NCBI RefSeq assembly: GCF_023502145.1
Contig: NZ_JAMFLI010000003.1
Coordinates: 248,001-312,000, forward strand
Reading direction: 5' to 3'
Origin: Craterilacuibacter sp. RT1T
GTDB lineage: Bacteria; Pseudomonadota; Gammaproteobacteria; Burkholderiales; Chromobacteriaceae
DNA length: 64,000 nucleotides
Below, piece by piece: positions 55,223 to 61,894 of the stretch. How positions within the stretch are numbered: the first letter of the stretch is position 1; every line of letters begins with the position of its first letter. Both the position numbers and the translations under genes were made by a program. A model generated the notes under the pieces. That model ran no database searches and was not told where the DNA came from. It worked only from the letters and a program-made list of their open reading frames with translations.

Positions 55223-56101
55223 CTAACTACCCCACACTTTTTTGGCGGGGATGGCGGTATCGAGCAAACCCTGTATCGCCACACCGATGCCATCGGCCGG
55301 ATAAGCCTTGCCGCCGTTGCGCGCCTCGGGGCCGGAACGCCAGCCATCGCAGACCGAGACGCGGTCGCCCTCGATTTCGAATACCTGCCCGCTGACCTGG
55401 CTGCTGGCTGCGCTTGCCAGCCACACCACCAGCGGCGCGACATTGGCCGGGTCGTAATGGTCAAAGCCGGATGCCGGCTTTTTCACCAATTCCGGCATGC
55501 CCTGTTCGGTCATATGGGTACGCGCGGCCGGTGCCAGCGCATTGGCGGTGATGCCGTAGCGCGCAAGCTCGGCCGCCTGCACCAGTGTCAGCGTGGCCAC
55601 GCCGCCCTTGGCCGCGGCGTAGTTGGACTGGCCGATCGAGCCTTGCAGACCGGCGCCCGAGGTGGTGTTGATAATGCGCGCATCAAGCTGAATGCCGTCT
55701 TTGCTGAGGTTGCGCCAGCGCTCGGCGAGCACCCGCGACAGGCAAAAATGCCCCTTCAGATGCACGCGCATCACCTCATCCCAATCCTCTTCGGACAGCG
55801 ACACAAACATGCGGTCGCGCAAAATGCCCGCATTATTGACGACGGCGTGCACTTCGCCAAACTCGGCCAGTGCGGCTGCCACAATGGCGCGCGCGCCTTG
55901 CAGCGAGCAGATGTCGCCGGCGTTGGCCAGCGCCTTGCCCCCTGATGCGTGAATGTCGGCCACGACTGCCGCAGCCGCTTCCATCCGGATGTCGTTCACC
56001 ACCACATTGGCGCCCTCGGCCGCCAGCGCCAGCGCATAGGCACGCCCCAGGCCGCCGCCGGCGCCGGTAATGATGACGGTACGCTTGTCACACAGTTTCA
56101 T
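55223..56101 (-). CDS. Short-chain dehydrogenase, HSD17B4/ChsB1-like 3-hydroxyacyl-CoA dehydrogenase
   Basis: 292 residues, longer than typical SDRs. NAD motif ITGAGGGLGRAYALALAAEG, NVVVNDI, NNAGILRDRMF and the Tyr/Lys site NYAAAKGGVATLTL match the dehydrogenase domain of peroxisomal multifunctional enzyme 2 and bacterial ChsB1/Hsd4A. The C-terminal EGDRVSVCDGWRSG is also typical. It oxidises a (3R)-hydroxyacyl-CoA formed by MaoC-type hydratases. Last gene of the minus-strand HIP-type operon. Confidence 0.8.
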   Translation of the reverse strand: MKLCDKRTVIITGAGGGLGRAYALALAAEGANVVVNDIRMEAAAAVVADIHASGGKALANAGDICSLQGARAIVAAALAEFGEVHAVVNNAGILRDRMFVSLSEEDWDEVMRVHLKGHFCLSRVLAERWRNLSKDGIQLDARIINTTSGAGLQGSIGQSNYAAAKGGVATLTLVQAAELARYGITANALAPAARTHMTEQGMPELVKKPASGFDHYDPANVAPLVVWLASAASSQVSGQVFEIEGDRVSVCDGWRSGPEARNGGKAYPADGIGVAIQGLLDTAIPAKKVWGS

Positions 56102-56125
56102 AGTTGACTCCTGAAATCGGGATGA

Positions 56126-56156
56126 GGGTATGGGGAGTAGTGAGTGGGGAGTACCC
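56126..56156. repeat. GAGTGG-type intergenic repeat, copy 2
   Basis: GGGGAGTAGTGAGTGGGGAG unit flanked by GGGTA and TACCC, matching 19 of 21 positions of the copy at 42586. It lies between the FadA6-like and SDR genes. Confidence 0.65.
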
Positions 56157-56183
56157 TACCACCGGCGCCCTGTACCCCATGGT

Positions 56184-57335
56184 TCACAAACGCTCGATAA
56201 TGGTGACGTTGGCCTGGCCGCCGCCTTCGCACATGGTCTGCAGGCCGAAACGGCCGCCGCTGCGCTCCAGCTCGTGCAACAGCGTCGTCATCAGCCGGGC
56301 ACCCGAGGCACCCAGCGGATGACCCAGCGCAATGGCACCGCCGTTGACATTGGTGCGCGCCGGGTCATAGCCGGTCTCGGCCAGCCATGCCATCACCACC
56401 GAGGCGAAGGCTTCGTTGATTTCGACCAGGTCGATATCCGACAGCTTCATGCCGCATTTTTTCAGCGCATATTCGGTGGCCGGAATCGGGGCGCGCAAAT
56501 GCCAGATCGGATCGTCGCCCCGCACCGACAGATGGTGAATACGCGCGCGCGGCGTCAGGTCGTAACGCTTGAGCGCCGCTTCCGACACCACCAGCACGGC
56601 GGCGGATGCGTCGGCAGTCTGGCTGGACACCGCTGCAGTAATGCCCGGATAGGCCGCATCGACCGGCTCCAGCTCCGCCATTTTGGCCAGCGTGGTGTCG
56701 CGCACCGTCTCGTCAAAATCGAGGCCGTTCAGCGCCACGATCTCGCGTGCGAAGCGCCCTTCCTGCGTGGCCTGTCTGGCCTTGTTGTGGCTATCCAGCG
56801 CAAAGGCTTCCATCGCGGCGCGCGACAAGCCCCAGTGGTCGGCAATGCGCTGCGCGGCATAGAACTGGTTGACCGGCGCATCGCCAAAGCGCGCCTGCCA
56901 GCCCTGGCTCTCGGCAAACGGCGTGGTATAGCCATAGGCCTGGCCCGCCAGCATGGCGGCTGAAATCGGGATGCGGGTCATGGTCTGCACGCCGCCGGCC
57001 AGCACCACGTCCATGGTGCCGGACATCACCGCCTGCGCGGCAAAGTGCACCGCCTGCTGGCTGGAGCCGCACTGGCGGTCGATGGTGGTGCCGGGCACCG
57101 CCAAGGGCATGCCGGCGGCCAGCCATGCTGTGCGGGCGATATCGCCGGCCTGCGCACCGATGGTGTCGACGCAGCCGAACACCACATCGTCGTAGTCTTC
57201 AGCCGGAATGGCGTTGCGGGAAACAATGGCGCGAATCACATGCGCGCCCAGATCGGCGGCATGCACGTCGGCGAGCCGACCCTTGCGTTTGCCGGTGGGG
57301 CTACGCAAGGCGTCGACGATATAGGCTTGTGCCAT
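56184..57335 (-). CDS. fadA6: FadA6-like thiolase of the C/D-ring (HIP) pathway
   Basis: 383 residues. The nucleophile segment TTIDRQCGSSQQAVHFAAQA, DVVLAGGVQTMTRIPIS, GCVDTIGAQAGDIAR and the C-terminal CEGGGQANVTII follow actinobacterial FadA6 closely. FadA6 performs a thiolytic step late in degradation of the steroid C/D rings. The usual His is in GHPLGASG and NEAFAS is present. Neighbours encode the two acyl-CoA dehydrogenases and the EchA20-like enzyme of the same pathway. Confidence 0.85.
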   Translation of the reverse strand: MAQAYIVDALRSPTGKRKGRLADVHAADLGAHVIRAIVSRNAIPAEDYDDVVFGCVDTIGAQAGDIARTAWLAAGMPLAVPGTTIDRQCGSSQQAVHFAAQAVMSGTMDVVLAGGVQTMTRIPISAAMLAGQAYGYTTPFAESQGWQARFGDAPVNQFYAAQRIADHWGLSRAAMEAFALDSHNKARQATQEGRFAREIVALNGLDFDETVRDTTLAKMAELEPVDAAYPGITAAVSSQTADASAAVLVVSEAALKRYDLTPRARIHHLSVRGDDPIWHLRAPIPATEYALKKCGMKLSDIDLVEINEAFASVVMAWLAETGYDPARTNVNGGAIALGHPLGASGARLMTTLLHELERSGGRFGLQTMCEGGGQANVTIIERL

Positions 57336-57356
57336 GGGTTTTCCTTGGTTGCAGTG

Positions 57357-57425
57357 CGCTAGCGCGCCAGGCAGGCGGCGGGAGACGGCGCTTGCCGCCG
57401 CGCCTGCCCGCTTAACGCGCTAGCG
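57357..57425. other. Large intra-operon hairpin between acyl-CoA dehydrogenase and thiolase genes
   Basis: Outer arms CGCTAGCGCG and CGCGCTAGCG enclose a second GC-rich dyad (GGCAGGCGGCGG with its near-complement). There is no T-run. In the 97-bp gap within the operon it could be a processing site or a partial attenuator. Confidence 0.5.
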
Positions 57426-57432
57426 GCAAAGT

Positions 57433-58488
57433 TCAGATAAAGGTCTTGCCCGGCCCGATCTCGGCCCCGGGTGAAAACAGCCAGTTCGCGACGCGGGCCT
57501 TGTGAAAGCCGGCATCACCCCAGGCAGCATCCAGCGCCCAGATGCGCTTCATGAAAATCTGCAGGTCGCACTCCCAGGTGTAACCCATGGCGCCATGCAC
57601 CTGTATGCCGTTGCGCGCCGCCAGACGTGCAGCCTCCGCGCAGGCCAGCCGCGCCTGCGACACATAGACGTCGCGCAAGGGGTGGCCCTGCTCAAGCGCC
57701 CACGCCGCACGGTTGAGCACCGGCTTGGCGAACTCGCTCTTGACCGCCACATCGGCCATATGGTGCTTGACCGCCTGAAAGCTGCCGATCGGCTTGCCGA
57801 ACTGTTTGCGCTGCGCGGTGTAATCGATGGAAATGTCCAGAATGCGCTGGGTCAGCCCCAAAAGCTGGCCGCAGATGGCCAGGCTTGCACGGTTGACCAG
57901 ATCGCGCCACAAGGCTTGCCCTTGGGCGGCCGTTGCCAGCCGGGTGGCCGCGCCGGTCGGCAGGCTGACGCGGTAAAGGCGGCGCGCCGGGTCGACACTG
58001 GCCACCGCACTGACATCGACCTCGCTGCGCGCGATGGCATGCACTTCTTCATCGCGCCACACCAATAGCAGATCGGCCTGGCCTGCATCCGCCACCAAAG
58101 GACACAGCGGGTGGCTGATCGCCACGCGCGCCTGCCCCTGGGCAATGGCCGGCAGCCAGTGCGCCTGAAAACTTGGCGCATCCGGCAGGGCCGCAATCAG
58201 GCTGGCGGCCAGATAGCCGGTATTCAGCGGCGCATCGGGCACGGCGTAGTAGCCGAACTCCTGGCTCATCAAGGCCCAATCGGTATCGGCCAAGCCCAGC
58301 CCGCCATGGGCTTCGGGCACCGACAGCGCACACAAGCCTTGCCCTGCGATCAGCGCCTGCAGTTGCGGGCTGATGCCGCCCTCCATCTCCCAGCCTTCGC
58401 GCACGCGCTCGGGACTGGCTTCCACCATAAACAGCGCACGCATCGCATCGCGAAAAGCGCGCTGGTCGTCGGTATAGGTAAAGTCCAT
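57433..58488 (-). CDS. Acyl-CoA dehydrogenase, small-type subunit of pair B
   Basis: 351 residues. The N-terminal helical domain (FTYTDDQRAFRDAMRALF) and the C-terminal FAD-contact region (YTAQRKQFGKPIGSFQAVKHHMAD and QVHGAMGYTWECDLQIFMKR) are clear, but the middle beta domain is degenerate and the catalytic Glu loop is missing. This fits the non-catalytic partner of a heteromeric steroid acyl-CoA dehydrogenase, with the product of the gene 14 bp upstream in the transcript (58503-59651) as catalytic subunit. Confidence 0.85.
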   Translation of the reverse strand: MDFTYTDDQRAFRDAMRALFMVEASPERVREGWEMEGGISPQLQALIAGQGLCALSVPEAHGGLGLADTDWALMSQEFGYYAVPDAPLNTGYLAASLIAALPDAPSFQAHWLPAIAQGQARVAISHPLCPLVADAGQADLLLVWRDEEVHAIARSEVDVSAVASVDPARRLYRVSLPTGAATRLATAAQGQALWRDLVNRASLAICGQLLGLTQRILDISIDYTAQRKQFGKPIGSFQAVKHHMADVAVKSEFAKPVLNRAAWALEQGHPLRDVYVSQARLACAEAARLAARNGIQVHGAMGYTWECDLQIFMKRIWALDAAWGDAGFHKARVANWLFSPGAEIGPGKTFI

Positions 58489-58502
58489 CGGTTTCCCCTT
58501 TA

Positions 58503-59651
58503 CTAGCGCGGCATGCCCAGCATGCGTTCGGCGACGATATTGCGCTGGATCTCGTTGCTGCCGGCGTAGATCGGGCCGGCTTGGGCAAACATGAATCCTT
58601 CCATCCAGCGTTTGGCTTCCGGCGTATCCAGCTCGGCGCGGCTGCCCAGAATGCGCAAGGCGGTGTCGTGCAGCAGCAGATCCAGCTCGGACCAGAAAAT
58701 CTTGTTGGTGCTGGATTCCGGCCCGATCTTGCTGCCCTTGGCCAGCATGCTGACCGTACGGTAGGTCGACAGGGTGTAGGCTTCGGCACCGGAGACGGCG
58801 CGGATCACCGCGTCGCGAATGGACGGGTCGCGATCGGCCGCCTCGCGGTTAGCCAGATACAGCGCCAGCAAGCGTTTGGCCGTCTGCTGATAGCGCGCGG
58901 GCGAGCGCAGCAACAGGCCGCGCTCGAAACCGGCGGTGGCCATGGCCACATGCCAGCCCTCGCCCTCGCCGCCCAGGAGGCAATCGGCCGGCACGCGCAC
59001 ATTGTCGAAGAAAATTTCGGCAAAACCGGCCAGACCATTGAGTTGGCGGATCGGGCGCAAGGTCACGCCCGGCGTATCCAGCGGCACCAACAGATAAGAC
59101 AGGCCATGGTGGCGCTGCGAACCGGCCTCGGTGCGGAACAGGCCGAACACCCAGTCGGCCCAGCGTGCGCGCGTCGACCAGGTTTTCTGGCCGTTCAGCA
59201 CATAATGGTCGCCGTCGCGCTCGGCCGTGCAGCGCACCGCCGCCATATCGGAGCCGGCACCGGGCTCGCTCCAGGCCTGCGCCCACATATCGTCGCATGC
59301 CGCCATGCGCGGCAAAAAGCGCGCTTTTTGCTCGGGCGTGCCGTACTCCATCAGGGTCGGGCCCAACAGGAAGATGCCGTTCTGGTTCAGGCGCAAAGGC
59401 GCATCGGCCGCCCAGTACTCCTCTTCGAAAATCAGCCATTCAATCAGGCTGGCGCCGCGCCCGCCCAAAGCCTCGGGCCAGGTAATGCCGGCATAGCCGG
59501 CACTGTTCAGTGTTTTTTCCCAGGCGCGGTGCGCCTGAAAGCCTTCAAAAGTATCGTAATCGGGCAACGCCTCGCGCGGCACATGCGCTTGCATCCAGGC
59601 GCGGACTTCGGCGCGAAAGGCGTGTTGCTCTGCTGTGTAGTGCAGGTCCAT
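58503..59651 (-). CDS. Acyl-CoA dehydrogenase, catalytic-type subunit of pair B
   Basis: 382 residues. AWSEPGAGSDMAAVRC, GQKTWSTRARWADW and the C-terminal YAGSNEIQRNIVAERMLG are conserved. The medium-chain-type Glu position is Ala (YAGS), while a Glu in AGFERGLLLRS offers the alternative base. Second gene of the operon, 16 bp after the EchA20-like gene. The start at 59651 follows GGAG; the longer frame overlaps the previous gene. Confidence 0.87.
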   Translation of the reverse strand: MDLHYTAEQHAFRAEVRAWMQAHVPREALPDYDTFEGFQAHRAWEKTLNSAGYAGITWPEALGGRGASLIEWLIFEEEYWAADAPLRLNQNGIFLLGPTLMEYGTPEQKARFLPRMAACDDMWAQAWSEPGAGSDMAAVRCTAERDGDHYVLNGQKTWSTRARWADWVFGLFRTEAGSQRHHGLSYLLVPLDTPGVTLRPIRQLNGLAGFAEIFFDNVRVPADCLLGGEGEGWHVAMATAGFERGLLLRSPARYQQTAKRLLALYLANREAADRDPSIRDAVIRAVSGAEAYTLSTYRTVSMLAKGSKIGPESSTNKIFWSELDLLLHDTALRILGSRAELDTPEAKRWMEGFMFAQAGPIYAGSNEIQRNIVAERMLGMPR

Positions 59652-59667
59652 GGGCAGACTCCGCTTA

Positions 59668-60417
59668 TTAAAAGTGCGCCGTGCGCTTTTCGACAAAGGC
59701 ATCCCGGGTCTTGGCCGAGTCCGGGCTCATATACGCTTGCAGGGTAAAGCCCTGCTCCCAGCGGTATTTGGCTTCCAGATCCCCGTCCTCGACGCCGTTC
59801 AGCGCCTCCTTGGCGATGCGTATCATCGCCGGACTCTTGGCCGCGATGCGCGCGGCAATCGCCAGCGCCGTATCCCGCAACTCGGCCGCCGCCACCACCC
59901 GCTCGATCGCCCCCAGGCGCAGCGCCTCGGGCGCGCCGATCATCTCGCCGGTAAAAAACAGGTAGCGCGTTTTTTGTACGCCGAACATGCGCTGCAAATG
60001 GGCGGCCCCGCCCATGGCGCCCCGATCGACTTCGGGCAGGCCAAAGCTTGCGTTGTCGGCGGCGATCACGATATCGGCCGCACCGCAAATACCGATGCCG
60101 CCGCCCAGCACAAAGCCGTGCACCGCCGCAATCACCGGCACCTTATTGCGGTGCACCGCCTTGAAGGTTTCGTAATTGCCGGCATTGACCTCGACAATCA
60201 GGGAATCGTCTTCTGCCAGCTCCTTGATATCCACCCCGGCGCAAAAGCCACGCCCTTCGGCGCGCAACACAATCACGCGGGTGCGCGGATCAAGGCCGGT
60301 GGCGCTAATCTCGGCCGCCAACGCATGCCAGCCGGCCGCAGGCAAGGCATTGACCGGCGGGTGGTCGATCACGATTTCGGCCACGCCGTTGTCGTGCAAG
60401 CTCGTGTAAAAGTACAT
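59668..60417 (-). CDS. echA20: EchA20-like ring-opening crotonase
   Basis: 249 residues of the crotonase family. IDHPPVNALPAAGWHAL, VLRAEGRGFCAGVDIKEL, VIAAVHGFVLGGGIGICGAADI, FGLPEVDRGAMGGAAHL and AAKSPAMIRIAKEALNGVEDGDL track the actinobacterial EchA20, which hydrolytically opens the last steroid ring of the HIP pathway. Of the two Glu of hydratases, the first (GGGLEL) is replaced here (GGGIGI), again as in EchA20. First gene of the minus-strand operon; RBS AGGAG. Confidence 0.87.
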   Translation of the reverse strand: MYFYTSLHDNGVAEIVIDHPPVNALPAAGWHALAAEISATGLDPRTRVIVLRAEGRGFCAGVDIKELAEDDSLIVEVNAGNYETFKAVHRNKVPVIAAVHGFVLGGGIGICGAADIVIAADNASFGLPEVDRGAMGGAAHLQRMFGVQKTRYLFFTGEMIGAPEALRLGAIERVVAAAELRDTALAIAARIAAKSPAMIRIAKEALNGVEDGDLEAKYRWEQGFTLQAYMSPDSAKTRDAFVEKRTAHF

Positions 60418-60458
60418 GGATGCTCCTGGTGCGCTGTGCCGTCATGGCGGGATGCCTA

Positions 60459-60474
60459 GCATCATCCGGCCAAA
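60459..60474. promoter_or_regulatory. Degenerate ACATC-type motif upstream of the echA20-like gene
   Basis: GCATCATCCGGCCAAA, 42 bp upstream of the start codon. It aligns to the 41280/48256 sites with a small insertion, and a dyad ATGCCTAGCAT sits beside it. Low confidence by itself. Confidence 0.3.
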
Positions 60475-60559
60475 TAACCGGACGCGCACACCACAAACGG
60501 ACTAATCCGCACCAAACCACAGGTGGTATTTCCATGTGCATGAGAGTGAAGGAGATGCG

Positions 60560-60670
60560 ATGCGCGCAACAGCCGTCACCGCGCAAAGGGAGACTTCGTT
60601 TGTGCGCGCTATTGCGGCTCATGCCCCGCCTCTATTCAGCACGGCCTCGTTCGCTTCAGTGACGCGTTAA
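60560..60670 (+). pseudogene. Possible 5' remnant of a gene truncated next to the AT-rich insertion
   Basis: A 36-codon frame starting ATGCGCGCAACAG is preceded by a good RBS (AAGGAG, 5 nt spacing) and reads away from echA20 across a shared promoter. Its GC content is that of the host, and it stops shortly before the AT-rich block begins. The peptide (VTAQRETSFVRAIAAHAPPL) has no recognised family. It may be a cut-off gene start or chance. Confidence 0.3.
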
Positions 60671-61005
60671 GTCGCAACGCCAGCTGCTTATGCAGGCCGC
60701 CGTGCTGCGCCCCTTCGTGAGCGTGGCAATAATATTGGGTAAAAAATATCTGCCAAATTTGACATGCGCGTATGCGGTCAGTTGTAATGCTGCTTTAACG
60801 GCCTAATGCGCAAAGCAGCAAGCCGTCCCATCTGGATGTGTATATCCCCATCAGAACGTTTCGACGTGGTTGAAAAACCGGGCAGGACTGCGGCAGCTTA
60901 TGCAGTTGTACACATAAGTCAAACAGATATGTACCCAGTACTGGTGTACATTTAATATTCTCTACAAGAATCAATACACTATTTAAAAACAAACCAGAGG
61001 TCACT
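60671..61005. other. Left junction and promoter region of the ABC-3C unit
   Basis: 335 bp in which composition changes from GC-rich (to about 60720) to AT-rich. No convincing gene; a minus-strand frame of 129 codons here is an antisense read across the small membrane-peptide gene. AT-rich sequence at 60950-61000 probably holds the promoter. No direct repeat or integrase gene was found. Confidence 0.4.
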
Positions 61006-61167
61006 ATGCGAGAAATTCTGTCCATCGTTGCAGACATAGCAACCATTATTACTGCCATCTGCGCCACTGGAATTCTAGTACGTATTAATATCAACCTGAA
61101 CAATAATTCAAGTAAGAATGCTGTGCAGCGTGCGATTGGCTCTGGCAACAGACAGAACATTAAGTAA
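61006..61167 (+). CDS. 53-residue membrane peptide with C-terminal QxAIGxxNxQ motif
   Basis: One membrane helix (about residues 6-25, VADIATIITAICATGILV), a polar Asn-rich linker and the tail QRAIGSGNRQNIK. RBS AGAGG lies 7 nt before the ATG, and the stop overlaps the next start in TAATG. The motif Q-x-A-I-G-x-x-N-x-Q recurs at the N terminus of the next protein (QTAIGNNNNQ). G-x-x-N within such a motif is shared by RHIM and curli amyloid repeats. I infer a membrane effector recruited by motif stacking. Too short for domain databases; coding status rests on RBS, overlap and shared motif. Confidence 0.7.
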   Translation: MREILSIVADIATIITAICATGILVRININLNNNSSKNAVQRAIGSGNRQNIK

Positions 61168-61658
61168 TGAATTCGGTTAAGCAAACTGCCATTGGCAATA
61201 ACAACAACCAGGTTACAAATATATACATTCGCCCCTTAGATACAGTAGATATATGCGCCGATAAAATATCACTGATTCTGGGGAAGATTGCACATATCGA
61301 CTTTTTTTCTCCTCCGCCTAGTCAATTAATCCCTCCAAAAATAGCGGATAAAAACACAAAGAATGCCATTGATGCTGCTAACTCAATTGAGATTGAGCAG
61401 ACGTATGCACTTTGGAATGAAATCACGGATTCAATTAGATTAGACGCCACTGGAGTTACTGAATCTTACTACAGAATTTCGGCATTCTTACTAAATCAAC
61501 TCTACGTAGCAAATTTTCAGCTAAACTTCCCTGGCTTTAAAATACACGCTCTCGGCGTGTATTGTCAGCATGCAGAAGATAGTATTGATGACGCACACGT
61601 TTTTATTCACTTAATTCACTACATGTACCTTAGTTGCCAAATAGGGCTGACCCCATGA
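61167..61658 (+). CDS. ABC-3C system C-terminal-domain-type protein with N-terminal motif
   Basis: 163 residues. Residues 1-20 carry QTAIGNNNNQ, sharing QxAIGxxNxQ with the preceding membrane peptide. Residues about 30-163 are a helical domain (KISLILGKIAHIDFF, IEIEQTYALWNEITDSI, YCQHAEDSIDDAHVFIHLI) like the small helical C-terminal domains that link effectors to ABC-3C ATPases; this family placement is from context and pattern. The ATG overlaps the previous stop by 1 nt, and its stop overlaps the next start in ATGA. AT-rich coding. Confidence 0.7.
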   Translation: MNSVKQTAIGNNNNQVTNIYIRPLDTVDICADKISLILGKIAHIDFFSPPPSQLIPPKIADKNTKNAIDAANSIEIEQTYALWNEITDSIRLDATGVTESYYRISAFLLNQLYVANFQLNFPGFKIHALGVYCQHAEDSIDDAHVFIHLIHYMYLSCQIGLTP

Positions 61659-61894
61659 TTATAATTGGCCAATTCAGTACACCACAAAATAGCTCTCTGT
61701 TCCTTGCTAGCCGGATTGGACTTCACTTGAGAAACCAGAAGTCAGAACCACTACTAACACTGCAAAAGAGATTTTGCGCCAACGCAAATCCTGGAGCACG
61801 AACCATTTTTACTGAGAGTCTCTTGTTGCTGTTTGCATTAGGTAAACTAAGCTTTGACTCCGAAACAGACAGTGTGGTCTACAATGAAAATTAA
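61655..61894 (+). CDS. ABC-3C middle component, small type
   Basis: 79 residues. It starts MIIIGQFSTPQNSSLFLASRI and ends with the helix FTESLLLLFALGKLSFDSE, where a Leu-rich helix followed by LGKL/I is typical of the winged-helix-like middle components of ABC-3C systems. ATG at 61655 overlaps the previous stop by 4 nt, and its own end overlaps the ATPase start by 11 nt, showing strict translational coupling. Predicted adaptor between the sensor/effector proteins and the ATPase. Confidence 0.72.
   Translation: MIIIGQFSTPQNSSLFLASRIGLHLRNQKSEPLLTLQKRFCANANPGARTIFTESLLLLFALGKLSFDSETDSVVYNEN

Noticed and set aside
56184-57335. Treating this thiolase as a generic fatty-acid FadA
   Set aside because: The QCGSSQQA nucleophile segment and the context match steroid FadA6 better than fatty-acid FadA.
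61006-61167. The membrane peptide as a type I toxin of a toxin-antitoxin pair
   Set aside because: No antisense RNA promoter or antitoxin gene is visible, and the coupling and shared motif tie it to the downstream ABC-3C genes instead.
60795-61184. Minus-strand frame of 129 codons over the left part of the ABC-3C unit
   Set aside because: It runs antisense to the membrane-peptide gene, has no RBS, and its hydrophobic look comes from the reverse of AT-rich codons. The plus-strand genes have RBS and coupled overlaps.
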